This document shows, one piece after another, positions 11,160-23,500 of a DNA stretch of 64,000 nucleotides. Below the pieces are notes generated by a model. It saw nothing but the letters and a program-made list of their open reading frames with translations, was not told where the DNA came from and did not search any database. A program made the translations under genes and the position numbers. Position 1 is the first letter of the stretch. Each line of letters starts with the position of its first letter. This stretch comes from Nematostella vectensis (taxonomy: Eukaryota > Cnidaria > Anthozoa > Actiniaria > Edwardsiidae), in contig NC_064038.1 of NCBI RefSeq assembly GCF_932526225.1, forward strand, positions 11,097,070 to 11,161,069. The letters run 5' to 3'.

Positions 11160-12327
11160 CATCACACTGAAGAATTTCCTCACCAAACGTACTGAAAACG
11201 CATCGGGTGACTAGGCTGGACTAGACCCAGCAGTCTGATATCTCGTTTGCATCCACGAGTATGCAGACACACTGAAGAACTTCCTCACCAAACGTACTGA
11301 AAACGCACCGGGTGACTAGGCTGGACTAGACCCAGCAGTCTGATATCTCGCTTGCATCCACGAGTATGCAGACACACTGAAGAACTTCCTCACCAAACGT
11401 ACTGAAAACGCATCGGGCGACTAGACCTAGCAGTCTGATGTCTCGTTTGCATCCACGAGTATGCAGACACACTGAAGAACTTCCTCACCAAACGTACTGA
11501 AAACGCATCGGGTGACTAGACCCAGCAGTCTGATATCTCGTTTGCATCCACGAGTATGCAGACACACTGACGAACTTCCTCATCAAACGTACTGAAAACG
11601 CATCGGGTGACTAGACCCAGCAGTCTGATATCTCGTTTGCATCAACGAGTATGCAGACACACTGAAGAACTTCCTCACCAAACGTACTGAAAACGCATCG
11701 GGCGACTAGACCCAGCAGTCTGATATCTCGCTTGCATCCACGAGTATGCAGACACACTGACGAACTTCCTCACCAAACGTACTGAAAACGCATCGGGCGA
11801 CTAGACCCAGCAGTCTGATATCTCGTTTGCATCCACGAGTATGCAGACACACTGACGAACTTCCTCATCAAACGTACTGAAAACGCATCGGGTGACTAGA
11901 CCCAGCAGTCTGATATCTCGTTTGCATCAACGAGTATGCAGACACACTGAAGAACTTCCTCACCAAACGTACTGAAAACGCATCGGGCGACTAGACCCAG
12001 CAGTCTGATATCTCGTTTGCATCCACGAGTATGCAGACACACTGAAGAACTTCCTCACTAAACGTACTGAAAACGCATCGGGCGACTAGACCCAGCAGTC
12101 TGATATCTCTTTTGCATCAACGAGTATGCAGACACACTGAAGAACTTCCTAACCAAACGCACTGAAAACGCATCGGGCGACTAGACCCAGCAGTCTGATA
12201 TCTCGTTTGCATCCACGAGTATGCAGACACACTGAAGAACTTCCTCACTAAACGTACTGAAAACGCATCGGGCGACTAGACCCAGCAGTCTGATGTCTCG
12301 TTTGCATCCACGAGTATGCAGACACAG
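11160..12327 (+). repeat. 95-bp satellite array
   Basis: About eleven head-to-tail units with the core GCATCCACGAGTATGCAGAC, AACTTCCTCACCAAACGTAC and GACCCAGCAGTCTGATATCT. Most units are about 95 bp. The first two carry an extra GCTGGACTAG (about 105 bp). Variants such as AAGAACTTCC versus ACGAACTTCC recur in later units, suggesting a higher-order pattern. No coding function. Confidence 0.95.
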
Positions 12328-12808
12328 AAGGATACTGAATCTTGGGATCTCTTACAGGTCAGGCTACTTTTGAGCTGAATTTACAAAAAATAGGCCGAAA
12401 CAGATCCCCCCCTATTTTGAGTTGTTTACAGCCCGACAAACTCAAATACCAGCTAAGGCATTGTGTTTTGAGGCCATGGAAATGGACCTGGACGATCAAA
12501 ATAAAGTTATATATTTGGGACTTGAGTTTCTGATTTCTTTTACTTGTGTGATATTTTTAGCCTTTTGTTGAGAGTGTCGGTTCTGCTGTTTTTTTTGTTC
12601 GATTAGAAATTTGTCAAAGAACCTGAGCTATTATTTGGCTAAAGAGTAGTTGCTATCACCTTTTTTGAATGCATATCTTCAAGAACTTGTATCCCTTAGA
12701 CTGATGCCTGAGTGACTTGATCGTGTTGTGTTTATTTTGCATTTATGATGTTTTTGAGCTGTGGGTACTTATGGCCAGTTCAGGTGGGTTGTAGGGTCAA
12801 TGGCTTAC
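12328..12808. other. GKAP1 3' side, last exon not found
   Basis: Downstream of the last GKAP1 exon I recognise (12809-12886), a short C-terminal exon and polyadenylation site are expected on the minus strand. I could not identify them here, and they may lie beyond the satellite. Nothing else is apparent. Confidence 0.4.
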
Positions 12809-14476
12809 CTGTAATTTGGCTAACTCGTGTTTTAAAGAGGAGGATTTTGATCTTTCCTGTTCTAACTCTTTGCTTAGTTGGACAACCTAAAAGAGACAAA
12901 TAATAAAAAGGCGAAATATTAAAACAACTGAGACATTTTACGTTTAGGGCTTTAGTTTTGAACACAATAGATCAGGATTTCAGAAACCCGTGAAACGAAA
13001 TGAATTAGTTAAATTGTAATAAGTGTAAAGTAAAAAAAAATATACAATAGGAAAACAATAAGTGTAATAGAGTGCATTATACTAATTAAAGTGTATTTCA
13101 CAGGTTTATAAAAACCACTCCAGTCGATAACTTCCTGACAAATAGACATGGCACGTACACCCTGTACATCCCCCTTCGCTGGCAAAATGTTGGTCATTCA
13201 TTAAACTATCCTTTTTTTCAAAACAAAAACAAATGATCAGCCTCTCAGTATGAATGAAGAATGACAAATTATTTCACCTCCCTTGAAAGCTTCGCAATCA
13301 GTGTGCATATGTTCGAGAGCAGTATTGCATGTGTCTGGAAATTGGGATACTATGATAACGTACCTGCTCTTTGACTTCATTGAGCTCTTCTATCTGCAGT
13401 AAAAGTTCTGACTTTTCTTTCACTGGAAAAGAGTAAAAGAATGCAAAAAAGTTAAATTCGGGAAAAATGTACAGCACACTGAAGTATATTTTCCAAAGAG
13501 AAAAATTAGTAAAAAAAAAAAAACGAGAACATCAACAATGGAGGGAGGCAAGCAAAAGTATTAGCTGCTCATTATTTTCATATAATCACGACCAAAGTAT
13601 CTGTTTCATATGCCCTCAAGAGCCGTAGCCATGTAAGATTGGGGGAGGGGGTTTCAGTTTAATCTTTGTTTATCGAAGGTAACATATTTAACCGAATATA
13701 CAGTTTTCTAACATGGCCCTCGGTTAGTAAGCACTGTCACTGGGGGTGGTCACTGCCAGAGGGTTTATTGCGTCCCCAGTGGTTCTTTTACGTCCCTTCG
13801 GTTCAGGTTAGTGTAGTGCAGTACAGCTTGAAGAGACGCGACATCTGGTTTGAGTGTCCTTATCAGAAAAGACTGGAAACACGGGAGAATAACTTCACTC
13901 ACTTGTGGCACAAATTCGAATCAAGGAAGGAACCCGGAAAAATCCCCAGTTTGAGCCAGAATTCGAACCTGGGCCACAGCGGTGAGAGGCTGACGCGCTA
14001 ACACACTAGCCCACCCGTGCTTCCACACAATATTGGGGGTGGGGGGGGGGGGGGGGGCAGCCACCCCCTTACTGGTCAATTACTTATAATTTTTGGAAAC
14101 ATTGGGTGGGCACAAGCCCCAGTAGCCCACCCCTTGCTACGGCCCCGCCCTCCCAGTTGTGCGAGTGGCAAAACCTTGACACTGATTTAAAGGTGGAGCT
14201 TTTGATATTAATTTTAATTTTGTGAACAGCAATTCTACATCAAATGACTTTTGACAACTCGTAATCTACGTGCATTACGGAATTTGTGAAGTTTGAAATT
14301 AATGTGAAGAAGCACAATGTAACTGTGTCGATACAAACAGACTATTATATTCAGCACAGCAGGAGCATGATGTATGAATCAGGCGTAAGAAAGACTGGAA
14401 ATTAGGCCCCAATAGGGAATTTGGCTTATTTGAGTTCAGGTGAAAATGAGATAACAACAACAACAACAACAACAAT

Positions 14477-14517
<41 letters not shown>

Positions 14518-17500
14518 CGACAGCAGCAGCAGCAGCAACAACAACAAAAACAAAACAACAAGAATTCAACAACAATAACAAGAACAGATATCACAAGAAT
14601 AACAACAACAACAATAATAACAACAACAAAAAACAACTTACTTTCTCCTTGAGCTAGCATGAAGCACAGCTGTTTATTCCTCTTCTTCACTTGAGCCAGC
14701 TCTTTCTGTTTTAAATTTAATAAAAATATCAAGGGCAGTATTAGCTATTGCTTCTGGTTGTATTTACGTTCCATAGTTGACATTATTGTCGCTATTTGTC
14801 AAACACAGAAAATCTGGAATTTTGAAACAGGGATAATGGATAACATTTTGGAAGATATTATGAACTCCCTGTTTTTTGTTCAATTGTGAAACTGGTGAGA
14901 GAAATGATGCGATATTAGAGGTGCAAATTAATGTGATCTGGTGTGAAAATAAAGCCCCCTATATTACAAATTGAGTGCTGGTATGTTTGAATATATTTAA
15001 CCCCCATTTGCTGTGCTCCAATAACCTGATGCATGACAGAGGCAGATCCAGTATTTCCAAAAAAGGGGGGGGGGGGGTCAAAGCAAGGGTTTCAAAAAAG
15101 GTGGAGCTGGATTCATTGTTCTTCCATGGAATTTCCTATCTTGTTATTTTCAAGCGAAATTATCTGAAAATAGGGGGGCAGGGGCCGGCTAAGCCCACCC
15201 TAGATCCACCCGTGCACAATGAATATAGTGCATGCGTGTCATGCATTACAAACCTGAAGCTGTTCTATGAGGTCTTGCTGTTCTCTGACGGTTTTGTGCA
15301 GATCTGTAACAGCCTCATCTTTTTCTTCCAGCTTCTCTTGTATGTGCACCATTTCAGCTTTGATGAATTCTTCAGGTGTGCCCTTGACAATGACTTTCTG
15401 TGAAAATGCAGTGTATAGGGATTAATAAGTTATTTATATATGTCAGCATCTTGCAGCTGTCATTTTGTCATCCAAGCAAAATATTTTAAAGCATCCATTT
15501 CCATGGACTGATTTGGGGAAGCAATTGGGATATTTTCTATTGCATTTGTAATATGAAGCAAAAAAAAATCTTCTAAGATGGGATCTCTTCACATAGTTTG
15601 TCTTCCTTAATATAATGAAAAACAGCAAAGGGGTGGCTCTCTATGGCTCTTTAACCCATCGACTCCTGGCTATTATGTTTCTTCATATCCATATTTGCTG
15701 GTTATATACTTTAGGGCTATAAGTATTATTAAAGGACCGCCTCCCTTTTATTGGGGAATCGTGATAAAAAAAATATGGTTCAGATCAGGCCCCTCAGCAG
15801 TCTGTTATCCAAGGCTAAGGCTTATAGAACATAGTATCTCTGTCTGTATCTCTGTCTGTATCTCTGTCTGTATCTCTGTCTGTATCTCTGTCTGTATCTC
15901 TGTTTCACTTCTCAAGCCAGTGAACCAGAATTCAACCTCAGGTCAGGTCAGCTTGGGGTATTTTTAAAGGTGTAAAAATCTGAGGTTTTGGAATTTAGAG
16001 TGAGGTTTTGGAATTGGAAGTGAGGTTTTGGAATTGAGAGTGATGTTTTAGAATTGGAAGTAAGGCTTTGGAATTAAGCGTGACGCTTTGGAATTGAGAG
16101 GGAGCTTTTGGAATTGAGAATGAGCTTTTGGAATCGGAAGTGAGCTTTTGGAATTTGAAGTGAGGCTTTGGAATTGAGAGTGAGCTTTTGGAATTGAGAG
16201 TGAGCTTTTGGAATTGAGAGTGAGCTTTTGGAATTGGAAGTGAGCTTTTGGAATTTGAAGTGAGGCTTTGGAGTTGAGAGCGAGGCTTTGGAATTCGGAG
16301 TTTGTATTTGGATTCGGATCGCACTTATGCATCACCGTAGAAAGGAATACTTCGATCACTTCATCGGAGACGAATATGTGAAAATGCTAGCATACTCTTG
16401 AACAGCGGAAATCCATTTATTTGACAAAGACTTGAGGGGACGTTTTCTACATGTACCTACGCTACATGTATCTAAAGTGAATATCAGTTTGTCTTCGGTC
16501 CCACACAAAATGAAAAGTATGTATTTGGTATGTAACCTGTATGTAAAAGGCATGTCTTTTTTGTACTGGATATGTATTGGGTATATAAAAAAATACATAC
16601 CTTTTACATACCTATACTTACATACCCTAAACATACCATTTTCTTTTAGCCATCTATGTATTTGGTATGTAAAAATACATGCCTTTTATTTACCCACACT
16701 TACATACCAATAACATACCAATCCTATCCAATGCACTTCTATGTATTTGGTATGTAAAAATACATACCTTTTATATATCTGTCCTTACACACCAAAAACA
16801 TACCTCTTCTCTTTTAGACGTCTGTGTATTTGGTATGTAAAAATACATATCAATTACATATCCATTCTTACATACCAAAAACATACCGCTCTCTTTAATC
16901 CATATCTATGTATTTGGTATGTAAAAATACATACCTTTACATGCCCATACTTACATAGCCAAAACATTCCCTTTTCTTGTTCACCATATTCTACATATTT
17001 GGTATGTAAAAATACATACCTAATATATACCCATTCTTTCATCCGAAACATTTGCCGTTGATCTATGTATTTGGTATGTAAAAAAACATATCTTTTACAT
17101 ACCTATACTTTTATACCCAAAACAATGGCAGTATTAGGCCATCTATGTATTTGGTATGTGAAAATACATACTATTTACATACCCATTCTAACATACCAAA
17201 AACACACCCATCTCATTGCTGTATTTGGTATTGAAAAAATGCATGCCTTTACATACCTATACTTTCAAAAAAGCATACCTTCATTCAGGGCTCTTCTATT
17301 AATTGTGTATTCAAAAATACTTTAACCTATTCACATACCCATTGTATGAACTAATAATAAAAATAATATTTATGGTAATGGGTCATTATTCTTGAAATCA
17401 CAAAAATTTATTTATAAATAAATAATTAATTAACTACATAAAAAATCTGTAAAAACAGTTATTATGAAAAGTACCAGTGATAAGTAATACAGTATATTTC

Positions 17501-20500
17501 TAATGATATTTAATTTTGGGTGCAGTTTGGAATTAGGATTAATTATATAAGGTAAATTTACATTGTGATTCTCACTCTATATTGTCTTTGCGGAAAAAAA
17601 AACTCTCATTCTCGCTCAATTCTATTGGGAGGTATCCCAAGAAAAAAACAATTGTCATTACCAGTGTCAATAAAAAAACATGTATGAATTAGTGTATGAA
17701 CAGGTACGCGAACAATGCCCAACGGTTTCCTGTTCATGGGAATCAGATGCCTGACTTCTGCTTTTGGTCCTCTCAAGTCTGAGCTGGATAAGTGTTTAGA
17801 GTGCAGTATTTCATATTCCTCTATCATAGCTACATAACCATGCTCAGTACACTGGCAAACCACCTCGCAGGTAGAGCTTCGGCAGGGCTTTTTGTACTTG
17901 ACAAAATAGAGGATGGACCCATTAGCCATCTCATCATCAACAGGCTTTGTATATTGTACAACAGTCGAATTTCGTTTTGTTACTCGGGTGTATCCTGCAC
18001 TGTGTATAATGTTATCGCCACGTTTTAATCGGTAAAAACATTTGTAGATTATGTCGAATATTGCCACATTTCCAGCAATTATTTGTAGTTGTTCAACTTC
18101 CTGGAGAGCGCTGATGATGTCAGGTTTAAGAGATCCCAGTACCTGAAGCTTTAGATTCTCATCAATTTCCTCGCTCACATGCCCAACCCTTCGTTTTTGA
18201 GTTAATGACTGACAAAAGTGTTTTACGTTTAAATCCGTCACATTTTCAATCATTTCTGGTAAATGTTGTAAAATGGAAACAGCTCTCACAATTTGGCCCT
18301 CAACATTTTGTGAACCATGAAAGAGGCTTCTTTAGTCTCCATTTAAGTCCTCGTAGAAAAAACAAGAATTACTGAAAAGAGGGCCGTTGAATCTAACAGA
18401 ATCAGCAAGATGTAAAAGCTGATGAAGATTAAAAGTCATAAATCTGTCATCATAAAGTCCTTGAGCTCGAAGACAAAAATGTTCCAATAGTTGATTAGCC
18501 TTGTTTATCTCCATGTTGTCCAATTGACTCTTTAAGCAACATATATTAAACACCACACACAAAAAGCATTAAGTGCTGATAGTGTTCATTTGGCAAAATA
18601 CCCTGCATTACAGGCGAGGAATAATAAAGTAGCCAGGTTCGTAACTCAGACGCTTTGTAATGCGACCGTTCCTCAACACTTCTTGGTATCCTGCTGACGT
18701 AGTTTGGCGGTTTTATCCTCTCACGCCGTTCGTCACATGCTTTGACGCTATTTCCACAATACCAAGAACATTTCTTTGTGTTTCTTGTCGAACCAGTAGC
18801 ATTAATTGTTTCATTACTCCTAACAAAACAGCGTGCATATATATAATACCTCATACGCGGAGGCAAATCACATATAACCATGTAAACCGGCCATATAGCA
18901 TAGCTGGAGCTTTTAAACAATGCCACACCGTCCGTGTTTAGCTGAATAGCAAAATTGTTTGGATTTCTAAAAAAAAACCATGTTCTTTAAAAAATAATTG
19001 ATAATTTTCGCCGTCAATTATATCCTCGATGTTTTCTGGGCAGTTCCGCCTTCTTTTGTCTTCCTCGTGGTTGAATCGGTAGGACGTAAGAGCTTCTACA
19101 AACGAACTGTCTTTAAGCATGCATGACAGCTGTGTGATAATTGGAAATACTATAAACGTATCGCATGTCTTACTTTTTCCAGGGGCGAAGCTCTTTTTGC
19201 AGTGCACGCAATTTTGCGTTGCGATTGGCTTAGTTTTTCCCAAGTATCGATTGCACCTTGTACAAAAATAGTGCCACTCTATGGGGGCTCTCATGGAGCC
19301 TAGGTGATTCCAGAGTGTGTGAAGTGTTTTCATGCATCTATTAGGTACCGGGCAGTGAAGGGAGATAAGTATCAACAGATGGGAAATCGCGGAAGCAGTA
19401 AGGCTCCTGCCATCGCAAATGTCATTATAGCTGCTAGATGCATGGTCACTGTTAGCAAACTACCAGAATAAATTGGCGGATCCTGCTCTTGTGCAGTCAT
19501 CAGGTCTAAATCGGCCCCGTCACTTTCAATTGAAGAGTCATCCAGTTCAATAAAGTCTTCTTGTTCTTCGTTCTCGTCTTTACTTCCATGTTCATTGTTA
19601 ATTTCAGTTTCCGAGTCAAAAACGACGTCTGCAAGTTTCTCCCAGTCTTCGTTATCCAAATATTCATACATCTCCGCTCGGTTTTCAAAATTTCTGGTAG
19701 TGTGAACAGTGTCGGAATTACAAGTGGTCTCGCATGCAATACAATCAGCTACAAAATTATCTTCGCTTTCGGATAGGACGTCATCAGGGTATTCGGCTAT
19801 TATATCCTCCGTTGTTAAACTAGAAGTTCCCGGGAGAGTATCGTCTATCTTATCTTCTGTTTCTAAATCCAATAAGTTATCATTTTCGTTAGGATGAGAA
19901 TCTTGCAAACTTGCTTCTTGTTCGGGTTGTCCTGGGGATCTTGGATGGCGAAGTAATTGTGTTATAATACTGACAGTACCGTCCTTGTTTTTTCCGATTC
20001 TTTCGGCCATCCATGTTGTTTTTGCCTGTAATATGGAAAGTAATTCCGTCTAGTTTTCAGTTGTTTGTTCAGGCCATTATCTCTGGCCTACGGTATCAAT
20101 CAATCTACTACGTCACTACTTGCATAGTATGATAATAATAGTATAGTAAAAAAATAGAGTAATTGGGAAAATTTAAGCGGCAGAACCACATCATTGAAGT
20201 ACATGATTGGTGAAATTCATAATAACAATAAATCCTCAACAGATAGTAATGCTCCAGTTAAGAAGAAAAAGTCATCAAAAAACACACCCCCTGCGACAAC
20301 TGTGACTGGAACTGTGGAAAGTTGCGACCAAATTGCTGAGACACTTGAGGTTAGATTTTCAAACATTTTCAAAGAAATGGAGCTTGTGAATGTGAGAAAT
20401 ATACTTTATACCACCCCTCCTTCCCTCATAACTATCTTCAAACACCCAAGAAAAACAGGTCAATCGAAAGAACTGTCTTGCTCGAGAGGATCCCGTTCCT

Positions 20501-23500
20501 CGAGCACGACTAGTAAAAAATTGCGAGAAAGTACACTGAACTTTGCGAGCAAGAATTCTCAGCACTGAGAATCGAGATATCCTCAAATTTATGAAATCAT
20601 TGAAAATCATAATAGACAATGTTTGTTTATGTACATATAGGACATCTCGATTGTTGCTATCAACGAGAGATCAACACAAAGAGCGGGTAAGGAATACTCC
20701 AATTTGTATTCTCAAGTCTATGATCATTCATGATGATTAGCTATTTACGTTTCATCCGTTTATCACAGGGTGCGAGCTGAATCAGTCAGAACAAATAGTC
20801 CAGGTTGGTACGCAATTTGAATGAGAAGTCCAGGATCTTAATTCTATACCTCTATAAAAATTTTTCAACCGCATTTCTATTTTCAAAGAAGTCGGCCTCC
20901 CGCGATTTATCAACATCGTCACTCAAGGTTTGTCAATTTCAATTAAACGGTTCTGAAACGCATAAAAATACACTAGTATAGATTCCCAAGTTTGAAGTCT
21001 CTCTTTAATTAACCAACAGGGAGTCACAAGAGACAAGCCAGCACATGCGCAGCGTAAGTATTTTTGTCATTATTTCACTTTTCTATTTCATATTTATATC
21101 AAAAATTATTATCCCCAGCAGCGTAAGTATTTTTGTCATTATTTCACTTTTCTATTTCATATTTATATCAAAAATTATTATCCCCATTTGCAGGGTAGAA
21201 TTGCTGTAAAAAGAACAGTTCAGTATAGACTCCAAAATCAGATGTCTTCTATTCAGGTTCTACTTGAGGGTTTCCGCTCTATTAATTTTTTTTCTATTTC
21301 AGATGCGCAGAAAGAACAAAACAAAGGCCACTTTGCCCAAATCCTACGTGTGTTTCCACGAGAGATGAGCTTAGTGAGCTGAAGGAAAAATATGGGGCTT
21401 TGGAAGCGCGATTCAGGAGACTGAGCAGATCAGATGGTATCCAAGGTAAATATTTTCAATGTTATGGGTCAAAACGGGCGCCATTTCGTATTTTGTTGGG
21501 CTTTTCCACAGATAGCCTTTTAAATATCTTTCAAGACATAGTGTAAGTTACATTTTTAATTTTGATATTTTGTTCTCCGACAAAAAGGGAGCTTATATGC
21601 AAAATATTGAGCTAAAAAAAATAGTTATCTTGCATCTTTCCACTCTGTCCTTTTAGTTGAAAAAATTATTTTTTACGTTTACGTCATCCTCTTCTAGTTT
21701 GTTTTCTGATGATATAGAGATCATTTTCTACGTTTACGCCATCCTCTTCTAGTTTGTTTTCTGATGATAGAGAGATCATTTTATGATTGTCATTGATTTT
21801 AGGAAATGGGCTTCGAGTACCAAATGTACAAGTGAATGATGGGCGGGTAGGCGTGATGAGTGAGGCAGAAGCGGCAACGAGAAAGGTAATAATAAGGATG
21901 GATACAGGAATTTGAGAACAGTGCAGGGTTTATTAGTCAGCCTTGAGCATAAGTCTATAGTTTAAAATAGTTTAAATAAAAATGAGTGTGAGGTGTAATC
22001 CAACCTTACGGGCATCAGATCACAGATAGATTTTCTGGATGGGCGACTTGAAATACTTAGCTGCCATTCAAACGAAGTCAGTGGCTATGAGTGGTCATCG
22101 CTTGTGAATTCGGGAAGTCCCGATTCGCAACAGCCGGGACTTTCCAGCGCTTGACAATGATAATTTACTAATCAGATCACTCAGTAGCCACCGAATTTGT
22201 TCAAATGACAACTAACTATTTCCAATTTCCCGTGAAAGCAAGAGCTTGTCCTATCGCGAGTACTTGATACGATATTAAAAAAAATAACTCAAGAGTATTA
22301 TTGACGTCGTTTTATGAACTATATGTTATTTTGGGTACTGAACGTTTTTTTTTTCTTTCATCATTTGCAGTTAGTTGAATTAGTTGCGGGCAGTGGTGTC
22401 TTCCTTTCGAGGACAGCACTTGCATTGTACAAAACCGCACACACCAAGTCCTCGCTGGCTACACGCCTTTTAAAGGCGTTTTTTTCAGAAGAAAGGCGCG
22501 AGGGAAAAATCTCTGAGCAGGGGGAGGTGGGAAATTTGCTTAACCAGCAAATTATAACCACTATTAAAGGTGAGAAAAGCTAAGTTTTGATTTTCCCACA
22601 TTAAATTGTTTTCGCATCAGGTGAAGTTATGGTACCGCGAATATTTGGTATATTGAATAACTCAATTAATGACGACAATAACAAACGTAATGCAAAATGA
22701 TTTTTTGTTACATTAATAGCATATGCGTCGAGGCAGAACCTCCCAGACGGGTGTAAAAAAGGCATCACAAGTGCCATGAACCTAAGTATAAAAAACTTGA
22801 GGAGAGCAGCACGGAAGTCAGCTTGTGAAGATGATCTGCCAAGTCTGCCTAGTCTTCCTGATGATGATGATGATGATGACTACGATGCAGATGAATCTGC
22901 TTGATTGAAAACTTTGGCATAGTTTTCACCATTTTTTAAAATTTATATTTGATAATAAACAATTCGAACTAGTAATCAAAAAAGTCATTTCTTGTGAATA
23001 GAGATTATGTGCCGATCTAGAAATTAATTAAACATTTCCAGTGATTTCCAGATTAGTAACTTTACCTTTGCAGCTTAGCAATTCCAGGTAATCTTATTGA
23101 TCTTTAAGCAACAACTTAGTTTTACTTTGCGCATAAAGTGTGTTATACAACGTTCTTTGGGTTTAAATTTTGCGTGTGACATGTAGAGGCATAGATACCA
23201 TGTTGCAGGGGCGTTTTATTGATATGCTTACAAACAAGGAAAGACTAGCTGCTTGGCTCAGTCGCTTATTCCAAGTTAGCCCTATAGCTATGGGACACAT
23301 TTAGATAATGTATTGTACGTAAAATTGGCACGATGCCATTTTAAGGTAGCCTTGAGCTATGTTGGTGGCATGTCCAAGGTATATTTTAGGTATGTAATGG
23401 GTATGTAAATTTCCATTTAACGGTATCATTTGTGGTATGTTCAAGGTACATTTTGGGTATGTAATGGCTATGTAAATTCTATACCATTCCCTTTTAAGGT

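Noticed and set aside
11160..12327. CRISPR-like direct repeats
   Set aside because: Units are contiguous without unique spacers, and the genome is eukaryotic. The same applies to 58175-60850 and 63400-64000.
13918..14025. Functional tRNA gene on the minus strand
   Set aside because: A and B boxes are present, but no proper acceptor stem or anticodon loop forms; it fits a SINE head better.
13621..14150. Larger transposon with GCCGTAGC/GCTACGGC ends around the SINE
   Set aside because: The end similarity is short and imperfect and no target duplication could be placed.
14299..14732. Polyleucine, polythreonine and polycysteine frames
   Set aside because: Translations of the CAA/TTG microsatellite in a GKAP1 intron, on both strands.
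17792..19941. Plus-strand frames at 17.8-19.9 kb
   Set aside because: Antisense shadows of the decayed transposase, without own domain or splice support.
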